Of a stretch of DNA of 64,000 nucleotides, positions 18,310-27,035 are shown one piece after another (within the stretch, counting starts at the first letter, position 1; each line of letters begins with the position of its first letter). Source of the stretch: Cardiobacteriaceae bacterium (GTDB lineage Bacteria > Pseudomonadota > Gammaproteobacteria > Cardiobacteriales > Cardiobacteriaceae); the NCBI GenBank assembly GCA_030529365.1, contig JAUMXB010000001.1:276094-340093 (forward strand). The letters are read 5' to 3'. Under the pieces are notes generated by a model. The model worked only from the letters and a program-made list of their open reading frames with translations, did not search any database and had not been told where the DNA came from. The position numbers and the translations under genes are program-made.

Positions 18310-19352
18310 GTGCTGCTTCTCCGCGACAGAATGATCCAGAAGAAAAACGGCACGCCGATGAACGACGTAATAATGCCTATCGGGAAAATCGCGCCGGGAT
18401 TGATGATTTTCGAGAGCACCGATGCCGACGACAAAAACGCCGCACCGGTCAGCATCGACGCGGGCAGGAAAAAGCGCTGGTCCTCGCCGACCAGCATGCG
18501 CGCCACATGCGGCGCCACCAGCCCGATAAAGCCGATGGTGCCGACGAAGCTGATCACCGTCGCCGTCATCACCGCAACAATCACCAGCGTTTTCATGCGC
18601 AGCGCGGCAAGATTCACGCCCATGCTCGCCGCGCGTTCCTCGCCAAGACGCAGCGCCGTCAATTGCCAGGCGCTGCCGAAAAGCAGCGCGATGCACACCG
18701 CCGTCACCCCTGCGGTAATCGCGAGCGTATCCCATTTGGTGCGGTTCAACGAACCGAACAGCCAGAAAAGAATGCGCTGCGAATCCTCGGGCGTCGCCAT
18801 ATACTGAATCAGCGACGAACCGGACTGGAACAAAAACAGCAAGGCAATCCCCACCAGCACCAGCGTCGCCGAACTGAAACGGCGCATGGACGCGAAAATG
18901 AACATCACGCCCGCCGCAAGCATCGTCATCAAAAACGCGCCCAGCGGCATCATCACCTTGATGGAAAAGCCGAAACCGCCCAGCACGATCACCAGCGCCG
19001 CGCCAAAACCGGCTGCCGCCGCCATGCCCAGCGTATAGGGCGAAGCCATGGGATTATTGAGCAGCGTCTGAATCTCCGCGCCGCCCACGCCCAGCGCACA
19101 GCCGGCAACCAGCGCCATCAGCGCCATGGGCAGACGCAACTGGTGCACGATCTGATCCGTCGTGCCATCCACGCCCTCCATCTTGAACAGCGCGCGCAGC
19201 ACCTCCATCGGACGCAACAGCGCCGGCCCCGTGGCCAAATCGAACACCATCATCACGAAACAAAATACGGCAAAGCCGCACACAATCAGCCAGCGCCGCC
19301 TTTCCCGCTGGCGGTGCGCGGCAATGGTCTCGCGGATAATCTCATTGCTCAT
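18306..19352 (-). CDS. ABC transporter permease, FecCD family
   Basis: The 348-residue integral membrane protein has about nine to ten helices and the FecCD hallmarks RLPMALMALVAGCALGVGGAEIQTLLNNPMASPYTLG near residues 73-110, and FVGTIGFIGLVAPHVARMLVG near 265, the loop that contacts the ATPase. This family imports ferric siderophores, haem or cobalamin as homodimers. The ATPase gene overlaps by four bases downstream. A 278-base gap with an S-element and an R2 repeat separates it from the first binding protein, so it may have its own promoter. Confidence 0.93.
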   Translation of the reverse strand: MSNEIIRETIAAHRQRERRRWLIVCGFAVFCFVMMVFDLATGPALLRPMEVLRALFKMEGVDGTTDQIVHQLRLPMALMALVAGCALGVGGAEIQTLLNNPMASPYTLGMAAAAGFGAALVIVLGGFGFSIKVMMPLGAFLMTMLAAGVMFIFASMRRFSSATLVLVGIALLFLFQSGSSLIQYMATPEDSQRILFWLFGSLNRTKWDTLAITAGVTAVCIALLFGSAWQLTALRLGEERAASMGVNLAALRMKTLVIVAVMTATVISFVGTIGFIGLVAPHVARMLVGEDQRFFLPASMLTGAAFLSSASVLSKIINPGAIFPIGIITSFIGVPFFFWIILSRRSST

Positions 19353-19386
19353 GCAATTCCCTGTTTATCAAAAAATCATTTCAAAT

Positions 19387-19440
19387 CGTTATTTTTTACC
19401 ACATAAAGCGCTTCATGATGGTAAAAAAACACTATTTTTA
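19387..19440. repeat. S-element copy 8 (one core, symmetric)
   Basis: A single core at 19406-19413 is flanked by inverted ATTTTTTACC and GGTAAAAAAACACTATTTTT modules. The copy lies between binding protein 1 (3' side) and the permease start (35 bases away). Confidence 0.88.
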
Positions 19441-19506
19441 CACAAAACATGATATTCCGCAGGATGGGCGCAAGCCCGGGCACCCACGCAAAACTGCGAA
19501 TAATCC

Positions 19507-19540
19507 GTAGGTTGGGGGGAACAACGTGAACCCCAACATA
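19507..19540. repeat. R2 repeat copy (GTAGGTTGGGG type)
   Basis: GTTGGGG and CCCCAAC pair around GGAACAACGTGAA. The same text, with small changes, occurs at 20865 and 41451. It lies between binding protein 1 and the permease gene. No matching far terminal repeat was found, so this may be a half copy. Confidence 0.65.
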
Positions 19541-19630
19541 AAAACATCATTGCCTGTTGCAGTTCGGCTATAACCGCTCCCAAAAACAGAATTTTTCGAG
19601 AGCGGCCATAGCCTGGGCAAACCGGCAAAC

Positions 19631-20725
19631 TCACTTCGCCTGAATGAAGAAAGTCCCTTCCGGCACGACTGGCAAATATTTCTTGTGGAAATCCAGATAC
19701 GTCTGCACCGGATCCACATCGGCAAACGCCTCGGGATAGAGCGCTTTCGCCACATACTGGATCGCGGCGGCATCCGCCAGTGTGCGCGACGCGCCTTGGT
19801 AAAGGCCGAAAAGACGCCCTTCCTTGATGGCCGGCAATTCCGACCAGCCCACACGCGCCTTGTATCCGGCCAAGCGCTTCTGCGCCTCGTCCTCGCTGAT
19901 ATTGATGCCCATCACCATGGCTTCCGGGTTCTTTTTCAACTCGGTTTCACGTCCGGCAATCATCACCACTTCCGGCTTGCTCGCCAGCACCTGCTCGGGA
20001 TTCATCGGCCCCGCGTATTCCACATGGCCAACCGCGATATTGTCGCCCATCGCCTGCTCAGCCAGCGGCCCCCACATGGTATTGCCGAAGCTGTTGCCAA
20101 GTTCCGCCGGCCCCTTGTTGCCAAATTCCAGATAAATCTTCGGCTTGGGCTTGCCCGATTTTTCCACGCGCGCATGCACGTCTTTCACGACGCCCTCATA
20201 CCAATCGGCGATCTCCTTGGCGCGCGCTTCCTGGCCGGTAATCTCGCCGAGCACACGCGTGGATTGCAGATGCAAATCGAGCTGCTCCTTGTTGTAATCA
20301 AGCACCACCACCGGAATACCAGCCTTGATCACCGGCTCCATGTCATCCTCGATCACGGTCCACTGCCAATCGGCGAGCACCACCAAATCGGGCTTGAGCG
20401 CCAGCACTTTTTCCACGGAAAATGTCCCCACTTCCACTTCGCCCACATCCTCAAGCTCGTTCAATTTGGGCAGCGCCTTGCTGTAAACGTCCCAGCTCGT
20501 CGGCGTCCAGTCCGTCCAAACCGCCTTGGAAAAGCCCACTACATTATCCAGCGCCTTCTCGCCGCCCACCGCCAGATAATCGGTGTAATAAAAACCGAGC
20601 ATGATGCGCTTGGCCGGCACATCCACCTGCACCTCGCGCCCGAGCACATCCTTCACCGTCTTCACTTCCGCCTGCGCGGCAAACGATGCGGCAAGCATCG
20701 CCGCCATCACTGCTTTCTTAAACAT
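19631..20725 (-). CDS. ABC importer periplasmic binding protein 1 (iron/TroA-BtuF type)
   Basis: The 364-residue protein has a signal peptide ending AAQAE (about residue 18), then TVKDVLGREVQVDVPAKRI, the usual opening of class III iron-complex binding proteins, and two lobes joined by a long helix. It has the same length as binding protein 2 and is roughly half identical by eye, with shared blocks such as LGREVQVDVP, NPEQVLASKPEV and KALYPEAFADVDP. The ATG at 20725 has AAGGAG upstream. A ferric chelate or haem is the likely ligand, by analogy with the FecCD/FecE partners; the exact one cannot be read from sequence. Confidence 0.88.
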   Translation of the reverse strand: MFKKAVMAAMLAASFAAQAEVKTVKDVLGREVQVDVPAKRIMLGFYYTDYLAVGGEKALDNVVGFSKAVWTDWTPTSWDVYSKALPKLNELEDVGEVEVGTFSVEKVLALKPDLVVLADWQWTVIEDDMEPVIKAGIPVVVLDYNKEQLDLHLQSTRVLGEITGQEARAKEIADWYEGVVKDVHARVEKSGKPKPKIYLEFGNKGPAELGNSFGNTMWGPLAEQAMGDNIAVGHVEYAGPMNPEQVLASKPEVVMIAGRETELKKNPEAMVMGINISEDEAQKRLAGYKARVGWSELPAIKEGRLFGLYQGASRTLADAAAIQYVAKALYPEAFADVDPVQTYLDFHKKYLPVVPEGTFFIQAK

Positions 20726-20760
20726 ATTGGCTCCTTGTCTATCAAGATTATAAAAAAGCT

Positions 20761-20845
20761 TTTTATAGTGATTTTTTACCACCTAAAAGCGCTTTAGATG
20801 AGAAAATTTCTCGCAGAAAGCGCTTATTGATGAGAAAATTTCCCA
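20761..20845. repeat. S-element copy 9 (two cores)
   Basis: Cores at 20787-20794 and 20818-20825 are 31 bp apart, with GAGAAAATTTCTC between. A third GAGAAAATTTCCC module lies to the right, and an inverted GGTAAAAAATCACTAT module to the left. The copy lies between the two binding-protein genes. Confidence 0.9.
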
Positions 20846-20864
20846 TCAATTCCTGCAAGCCATC

Positions 20865-20939
20865 CGCAGGTTGGGGTGAACAACGTGAACCCCAGCATGA
20901 AAGCAGCCTTGCCTGTTCATGGGAACCCGCCAACCTGCG
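20865..20939. repeat. R2 repeat copy with 10-bp terminal inverted repeats
   Basis: CGCAGGTTGG at 20865-20874 and its exact reverse complement at 20930-20939 enclose 55 bases, including the GTGAACAACGTGAACCCC core shared with 19507. The copy ends 11 bases before the stop of the binding protein 2 gene. It looks like a small non-autonomous mobile element. Confidence 0.75.
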
Positions 20940-20950
20940 AATCAACATCG

Positions 20951-22045
20951 TCATTTTTCCTTGGGATAGAGGAAAAACGTCCCCTCCGGCACCACCGGCA
21001 AATAGCTGCGATGGAAATCGAGATACGTCTTCTCGGGATCCACATCCTGGAATGCCTCGGGATACAGCGCCTTGGCAATGAACTGCGCCGAAGCGAGATC
21101 GGAAAGCGAGCGCGAAGCGGTTTGATAAATGCCGTACACGCGATTGTTCTTCACTGCCGGCAAATCCGCCCAGCCGGTGCGCGCCATAAAGCCCGCCAAA
21201 CGCTTGCGTGCATCGTCCTCGCTGATGCCAATGCCCATCGCCATGATTTCCGCCTGCTGGTCCGCCTTGTTCTCCAGACCAGTCATAATGATCACTTCCG
21301 GTTTGGCGGTCAGAAGCTGCTCGGGATTGATCTGCCCCCATTTCTCGATATGCGGCGCGCTCACATTATCGCCGCCCGCCGCCTGCATAATCGCGCCCCA
21401 CATGTTGTTGCCCCAGGTGTAGCTGTATTCCTGCGGCCCCTTGTCGCCAAACTCCATGTAAATCGAAGGTTTGGGCAGATTCGCCGCCTCAATGCGCTTG
21501 GCAATGTCCGCCATGCCGTCGGCGTATTCTTGGGCAATCTTGTCCGCGCGCTCGGTCGTGCCGGCAAGCTCGCCAAAAATGCGCGCGCTTTTCGTATGCT
21601 TCTCCACGCTCTGGTCATTGAAATCCACGACCACAACCGGCACGCCCGCCGCCTCGAACCGCGGCAATTCCTCGGAAAGCGCCTTGTACTGGATTTCGGG
21701 AATCACCAGCACATCCGGCTTGAGCGCCAGCGCCTTTTCCGTGGAAAACGTATTGCTCACCACATAGCCCACATCGGCAATATCCTTGAGCGCGGGCATT
21801 TTTTCCGCATAGAGCTTCCAGCTGCCCGGATTGAACTCCTCCCAGAACTGGCGGGAAATGCCGACCACCTTGTCGAAATTCTCCGCGCCGGCCACCGCAA
21901 TGTAATCGGGATAATAGAACGTCAGCACCGCGCGCTTCACCGGCACATCCACCTGCACCTCGCGCCCCATCACGTCCGTAATCGTCCTGACTTCCGCCTG
22001 CGCCCACACACTCACGGCCAATGCCGCAACCAAAAGCTTTCTCAT
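20951..22045 (-). CDS. ABC importer periplasmic binding protein 2 (iron/TroA-BtuF type)
   Basis: The 364-residue protein has a signal peptide ending WAQAE (about residue 17), then TITDVMGREVQVDVPVKRA. Later blocks, IYMEFGDKGPQEYSYTWGNNMWG and NPEQLLTAKPEVIIM, align closely with binding protein 1. This is the first gene of the importer cluster. The ATG at 22045 has AAGGA upstream. The pair most likely arose by tandem duplication and may recognise different chelates delivered to one permease. The upstream gap contains a 15-base symmetric site (22152) that could be an operator; no convincing Fur box was found. Confidence 0.88.
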   Translation of the reverse strand: MRKLLVAALAVSVWAQAEVRTITDVMGREVQVDVPVKRAVLTFYYPDYIAVAGAENFDKVVGISRQFWEEFNPGSWKLYAEKMPALKDIADVGYVVSNTFSTEKALALKPDVLVIPEIQYKALSEELPRFEAAGVPVVVVDFNDQSVEKHTKSARIFGELAGTTERADKIAQEYADGMADIAKRIEAANLPKPSIYMEFGDKGPQEYSYTWGNNMWGAIMQAAGGDNVSAPHIEKWGQINPEQLLTAKPEVIIMTGLENKADQQAEIMAMGIGISEDDARKRLAGFMARTGWADLPAVKNNRVYGIYQTASRSLSDLASAQFIAKALYPEAFQDVDPEKTYLDFHRSYLPVVPEGTFFLYPKEK

Positions 22046-22151
22046 TTGTTTTCCTTGAATATTTTTATTCTTCAGGGTCAATCCCTGACGCGGCGCGCAG
22101 TGTAGCAGCGAACGCTGAAAAAAAATACAAACGATAAAACTTCTTATTTCG

Positions 22152-22166
22152 TGATATACTATATCA
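22152..22166. promoter_or_regulatory. Candidate operator (15-base perfect inverted repeat)
   Basis: TGATATA-C-TATATCA is a perfect palindrome about 107 bases upstream of the binding protein 2 start. It also overlaps -10-like text. The position would suit control of the iron-type importer, but the regulator is unknown and it is not a standard Fur box. Confidence 0.35.
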
Positions 22167-22234
22167 GCACAACTTTTTCCAACGTATTTTCAATGGGAAA
22201 GCCATTCTTCTCCATCACGCATGGCAAATCATGA

Positions 22235-22285
22235 AATGAGATTTTTTCTCACGCACAAGCGCTTCTCGCGATAAAAAATATCATA
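22235..22285. repeat. S-element copy 10 (one core, divergent gap)
   Basis: A single core at 22257-22264 is flanked by GAGATTTTTTCTC on the left and GATAAAAAATATCAT on the right. It lies between the divergent binding protein 2 gene and the thiamine unit. Confidence 0.82.
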
Positions 22286-22394
22286 TAAAAACGTTAAAAT
22301 AATAAATTTAACGCATTGTTTATCCCATATCCGGGAAAAATTCCCGCAAACCACAGAGATCTTTACTCCCTCATGAAAAACCGTTAATCTGTGC

Positions 22395-22478
22395 GCCTCT
22401 TGTCGGGGTGTCGCCCAGGGGCGGCTGAGATTTACCCGTGGAACCTGATCCGGCTCATACCGGCGGAGGGAACAAGGC
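22395..22478 (+). ncRNA. TPP riboswitch (THI box)
   Basis: All conserved parts are present in order: GGGGTG, GGCTGAGA (P2/J3-2 region), ACCCGTGGAACCTGATCCGG, the CTCATACCGG arm and CGGAGGGAACA. The ends pair as P1 (GCCTcTTGT with ACAAGGC). The aptamer ends 44 bases before the thiD start codon, so binding of thiamine pyrophosphate probably hides the ribosome site or ends transcription. It would shut down the whole thiD-thiZ-thiX-thiY unit when thiamine is plentiful. Confidence 0.96.
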
Positions 22479-22522
22479 GCATCACCCGTCCTGTTTTCTC
22501 CGGTAACGCACAGCGAGGAAAC

Positions 22523-23320
<798 letters not shown>

Positions 23321-24043
23321 ATGGGCGCCGTCGTTTTGCAGGACGTGGCGGTGCGCCTTGGCGGCGAACAGATCCTCACCCCGCTCACGCACACTTTTGC
23401 CGCCGGCAAATGGCACGTCATCCTCGGCCGCTCCGGCACCGGCAAGAGCACGCTGTTGCGCGCCATCGCAGGATTGTTGCCGCCGGACAGCGTCTCCGGG
23501 CAAATCCGCATTGACGGCCACGCGAACCGCCACGGGCAAATCGCGCTCATGGCGCAGCAAAACGACCTCCTGCCGTGGCTCAGCGCACGCGACAACATCC
23601 TCCTCGGCGCCCGCCTGCGCGGCGAACGCGCCGACCAGAGTGCCGCGCGCGAATGGCTTGCCGCCATTGGTCTCTCCGAACACGGCGACAAACGCCCGGC
23701 GGAACTCTCCGGCGGCCAGCGCCAGCGCATCGCCCTCGCGAGAACGCTCGCGGAAAACCGCCCGCTCATCCTCATGGACGAACCCTTCTCCGCCCTCGAT
23801 GCCGTCAACCGCCACACCCTGCAAACCTTGGCCGCGCGCCTCGTCAAAGGCAAAACCGTCATCATGATCACGCACGATCCGGCGGAAGCGCTGCGCCTCG
23901 CTGATACCCTGCACATCCTCGACAACGCCCCCTCGCGCCTCATCCCCTGCCCGCTGCCGGATGACGCGCCGCCGCGCGCGCTCGACAACCACGACCTCGC
24001 CCATCTCCACACCGACCTCATCCGGCGCCTCGCCCATGACTGA
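23321..24043 (+). CDS. thiZ: ThiZ-like ABC ATPase of a thiamine-precursor importer
   Basis: The 240-residue ATPase starts directly after the thiD stop (TAAATG). It has Walker A GRSGTGKST, Q-loop MAQQNDLLPW, signature LSGGQRQRIALARTLA, Walker B LILMDEPFSALD and switch His in ITHDPAEAL, the pattern of nitrate/taurine/HMP-type ABC ATPases. With the next two genes it forms a ThiXYZ-type importer, believed to bring in formyl-aminomethylpyrimidine or HMP, the substrates feeding ThiD. The assignment rests on the riboswitch and neighbours. Confidence 0.88.
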   Translation: MGAVVLQDVAVRLGGEQILTPLTHTFAAGKWHVILGRSGTGKSTLLRAIAGLLPPDSVSGQIRIDGHANRHGQIALMAQQNDLLPWLSARDNILLGARLRGERADQSAAREWLAAIGLSEHGDKRPAELSGGQRQRIALARTLAENRPLILMDEPFSALDAVNRHTLQTLAARLVKGKTVIMITHDPAEALRLADTLHILDNAPSRLIPCPLPDDAPPRALDNHDLAHLHTDLIRRLAHD

Positions 24044-24776
24044 CCGCCTCCTCCATGTTTTCGCCATCCTGCTCTTTCTGCTCCTTGCCTGGCAGGGCAT
24101 CGTCTGGGCAACCGGCATCCCGCCCTTTCTGCTGCCGCCGCCCGCAACCGTCGCCCATACGCTATGGGACGCACGCGCCCAGCTTGGCGAACACGCGCTG
24201 GTCACGCTTGCGGAAATCCTCGGCGGCCTCGCCCTCGGCATCGTGCTCGGCACGGCAAGCGCGCTCATGCTTCAGGCAAGCCGCCTCGCGCGCTTTCTTC
24301 TTTTGCCCGCCATTCTCATCTCGCAGGCGATACCCGTCTTTGCCCTGGGGCCTATCTTCATGCTGTGGTTTGGCTACGGCATCGCCACCAAGATATTGAT
24401 AACCCTCATCATCATCTATTTCCCCATTACCATTGCCGCCTACGACGGCCTGCGCAACACGCCCGTCGCCTGGCTCGATCTCGCGCGCAGCATGGATGCC
24501 CCGCCATGGCACACCCTTGTGCATATCCGTCTCCCTGCCGCGCTGCCCGCCTTTGCCTCCGGCCTTCGCGTCGGCGCCACCATCGCGCCCATCGGCGCCA
24601 TCATCGGCGAATGGGTGGGCGGCAGCCAGGGCCTCGGCTACCTCATGACCTACGGCCTCGCGCGCATGCAAACCTCGCTGATGTTCGCCGCCCTCGTCGT
24701 CCTCGCCGCCATGACTCTCGCGCTCTACTACGGCATCGATTGGCTACTGAAAAAATGGATCAACTGGACAGTATGA
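24036..24776 (+). CDS. thiX: ThiX-like ABC permease of a thiamine-precursor importer
   Basis: The 246-residue membrane protein has about six helices and the permease loop YDGLRNTPVAWLDLARSMDAPPWHTLVHIRLPAALP (EAA-type motif that docks on the ATPase), followed by GATIAPIGAIIGEWVGGSQGLGYLM. The ATG at 24036 overlaps the end of the ATPase gene by eight bases. An open extension to 23961 lies inside that gene. Its partner binding protein follows 85 bases downstream. Confidence 0.9.
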   Translation: MTDRLLHVFAILLFLLLAWQGIVWATGIPPFLLPPPATVAHTLWDARAQLGEHALVTLAEILGGLALGIVLGTASALMLQASRLARFLLLPAILISQAIPVFALGPIFMLWFGYGIATKILITLIIIYFPITIAAYDGLRNTPVAWLDLARSMDAPPWHTLVHIRLPAALPAFASGLRVGATIAPIGAIIGEWVGGSQGLGYLMTYGLARMQTSLMFAALVVLAAMTLALYYGIDWLLKKWINWTV

Positions 24777-24861
24777 ACCCTGGCAACAAAAGAAGGGTGG
24801 ATGTAAACCCACCATCTACTTGCAAAAAATGCAAAATTTTCAACCCAACCCCGGAGAACCC

Positions 24862-25785
24862 ATGAAAAAAACCCTCCTCGCCGCCCTCTTCTTGAGCGCC
24901 CACGTTCACGCCGCCGACAAGCTCAATGTCGTCCTCGACTGGTTCGTGAACCCCGACCATGCCGCGCTCATCGTCGCCCAGCAGAAAGGCTATTTCGCCG
25001 CGCATGATCTCGACGTCACCCTCGAAGAGCCGTCCGACCCCAGCGTGCCACCCAAACTTGTCGCCGCTGGCAAGGCCGATCTCGCCGTCTCCTACCAGCC
25101 CGAACTCTATATCCAGAACGACGCCGGCCTTGGCCTCGTGCGCACCGCAACCCTCGTCGCCACCCCGCTCAACACCCTCATCGTCAGCGAAAAAAGCGAC
25201 ATCAAAACCATCGCCGACCTCAAGGGCAAAACCATCGGCTATTCCGTGGCCGGCGTGGAAGAAGCGCTGCTCACCGCCATCCTCAAGACTGGCGGCCTCA
25301 CCCTCGATGACGTCAAGCGCGTCAACGTCAACTTCTCCCTGGCCCCCGCCGTCATGACCGGCCAGGTCGATGCCGTCATCGGCGGCTACCGCAATTTCGA
25401 ACTGCACCAGATGCAGACCGCGGGCCAGCCCGGCCGCGCCTTCTTCATCGAAGAACACGGCGTGCCCGCCTACGACGAACTCATCGTCATCGCCCACAAA
25501 GACCGCCTCAATGCCGACCTTCTCGCCCGCTTCAACCAGGCGCTCGAAGAAGCCACGCAATACACCATCAACCACCCCGAAGACGCCTGGCAAGCCTTCA
25601 TCGGCTACCGCAAGGATCTCGATGACGACACCAACCGCGCTGCCTGGGGCGAAACCCTGCCGCGCCTCGCGCACCGCCCTGGCGCTCTGGATACGCGCCG
25701 CTACGAGCGCTTCGCCGCCTTCATGCACGGGCACGGCCTCATCAAAACCCTGCCCACGCTCGCCGATTACGCCATCCAGCCGTAA
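24862..25785 (+). CDS. thiY: ThiY-like periplasmic binding protein for a thiamine pyrimidine precursor
   Basis: The 307-residue protein of the NMT1/THI5-like family has a signal peptide ending VHAAD (about residue 17). The mature start LNVVLDWFVNPDHAALIVAQQKGYF is the hallmark of HMP-precursor binding proteins, followed by KADLAVSYQPELYIQND and KTIGYSVAGVEE. CGGAGAA precedes the ATG at 24862. It is the last gene of the TPP-controlled unit; a hairpin follows 27 bases after the stop. No other thiamine-synthesis genes lie nearby, which fits a salvage role. Confidence 0.92.
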   Translation: MKKTLLAALFLSAHVHAADKLNVVLDWFVNPDHAALIVAQQKGYFAAHDLDVTLEEPSDPSVPPKLVAAGKADLAVSYQPELYIQNDAGLGLVRTATLVATPLNTLIVSEKSDIKTIADLKGKTIGYSVAGVEEALLTAILKTGGLTLDDVKRVNVNFSLAPAVMTGQVDAVIGGYRNFELHQMQTAGQPGRAFFIEEHGVPAYDELIVIAHKDRLNADLLARFNQALEEATQYTINHPEDAWQAFIGYRKDLDDDTNRAAWGETLPRLAHRPGALDTRRYERFAAFMHGHGLIKTLPTLADYAIQP

Positions 25786-25812
25786 GCCGCGCTGCCATCC
25801 CCACCAAACGCC

Positions 25813-25842
25813 CCGGGCATTGTTGGCATCGCCAATGCCCGG
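25813..25842 (+). terminator. Hairpin after thiY, possible terminator
   Basis: CCGGGCATTG and CAATGCCCGG form a perfect 10-bp stem with a 10-base loop, 27 bases after the thiY stop. No T-run follows, so it may stabilise the mRNA end instead of terminating transcription on its own. Confidence 0.5.
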
Positions 25843-25889
25843 TGCGCCATATCATCCACTGCCGCCACAGGATTTTCACAAAAAGTCCT

Positions 25890-25971
25890 TTTATAAATAT
25901 TTTTTACCACTAATAAGCGCTTATCGTGATAAAAAACATCCATGCAAGCGCTTAATAGTGATAAAAAATAC
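25890..25971. repeat. S-element copy 11 (two cores)
   Basis: Cores at 25915-25922 and 25946-25953 are 31 bp apart. The central module is GATAAAAAACATCCAT type. The left end is TTTTTTACC and the right end GATAAAAAATACC. The copy is in the tandem gap between thiY and the glutathione transferase gene. Confidence 0.88.
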
Positions 25972-26072
25972 CACCACAACAAACAACGCCGCATCATCTC
26001 CCGCAAAGACTGCTGACAAAAACTGACAAACCGCCCCGCTATACTCGCTCCGTCCCCAAACCGGAGCCATCC

Positions 26073-26705
26073 ATGAAAAACCTGACCCTCTACACCCATC
26101 CCATGTCGCGCGGCACCACCGTACTCTGGATGCTGAAAGAATGCGAAGCCGACCACGACCTCGTTCTTCTCCCCTTCGGCGAAAAAATGAAAAGCGCGGA
26201 ATACCTCGCCATCAATCCCCTGGGCAAAGTCCCCGCCCTGAAGCACGGCGAACTTGTCCTCACCGAAACCCTCGCCATCCTCACCTGGCTTGCCGAGCAA
26301 TACCCGGAAAAAGGCCTCATCCCGCCTGCGGCCAGTGCGGAACGCGGCGAATACTACCGCTGGATGTGCTTTGCCCTGCATCTCGAATACGCCGCCTTCG
26401 ACCGTTTCTTTGCCCGCGGCGACGACAGCGCGGAACAGCGTCTTGCCATCGGCTACGGCGATTTCGTGACGGCCTTCGCCACCCTGCGCGAACGCCTGCA
26501 ACAGCGCGACTACCTCATCGGCGATCATTTCACCGCACTGGATCTCTACTACACCGTCCTGCTCGTGCAATTTACCCGCTACCGCGCCGTATTGCCGGCC
26601 GACGATCCCGTCTTTGCGCCCTATATCGCACACCATAGCGCGCGCCCCGCCTTTGCGGAAACCTGGGCCTGGGCAGAGCAAGCGGCCGCAAACCTCGAAC
26701 CATAG
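26073..26705 (+). CDS. Glutathione S-transferase family protein
   Basis: The 210-residue protein has an N-terminal thioredoxin-like domain (LTLYTHPMSRGTTVLWMLKE, then NPLGKVPALKHGELVLTETLAILTWLAEQYP, containing the cis-proline and glutathione-binding Glu-Thr pair). An all-helical C-terminal domain follows, with the family's DHFTALDLYYTVLL capping motif. The serine in PMSRGTT is the probable catalytic residue. It appears to be monocistronic, between an S-element and a gene-free stretch. The substrate is unknown. Confidence 0.9.
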   Translation: MKNLTLYTHPMSRGTTVLWMLKECEADHDLVLLPFGEKMKSAEYLAINPLGKVPALKHGELVLTETLAILTWLAEQYPEKGLIPPAASAERGEYYRWMCFALHLEYAAFDRFFARGDDSAEQRLAIGYGDFVTAFATLRERLQQRDYLIGDHFTALDLYYTVLLVQFTRYRAVLPADDPVFAPYIAHHSARPAFAETWAWAEQAAANLEP

Positions 26706-27035
26706 GCCTTCTGTGTCCGAAAGCACTTTCATGGCGTATAAAGCCGAGAAACACGGATGAACACTGCCATCCATGCGCATGCCCTGCTATCGGAAAAACA
26801 TGACGGCACGGCATGCGTTCAACAACATCGATAACAAATCCAAAGGCAAGGAATATCCAGCCAGCCAAAGCGTTTTTGTCCGGATATTGACGACAAATTC
26901 ACTCATTCCAATTCTTGCGGCTGCCAACCCGGCCTCCGCCACACCACCACAAATTCACCGCAATTTCACACACGCTTCAAGCAGCCGCTCGCGCGACAAC
27001 GCACACTGTGCCGGTCTTGTCACCAGGAGACCGTC
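26706..27035. other. Gene-free gap of 330 bases
   Basis: I see no supported gene, S-element or strong terminator. A 112-codon frame (26773-27111) overlaps the next gene, lacks a ribosome site and has low-complexity Ser-rich text from frame shadowing. AGGAGA directly before 27036 is the ribosome site of the CreD-like gene. Confidence 0.5.

Larger units (their letters stand above)
22046..22394. other. Divergent regulatory gap between binding protein 2 and the thiamine unit
   Basis: No gene is seen. The gap holds the symmetric site at 22152, S-element copy 10 (22235-22285) and, at its right end, a weak promoter for the riboswitch: TTTACT (22362-22367) and TAATCT (22385-22390), 17 bases apart. 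Confidence 0.55.

Noticed and set aside
22046..22394. Fur box upstream of the iron-type importer
   Set aside because: GATAAAACTTCTTATTTCG and nearby text only loosely resemble the consensus; the match is too weak to call.
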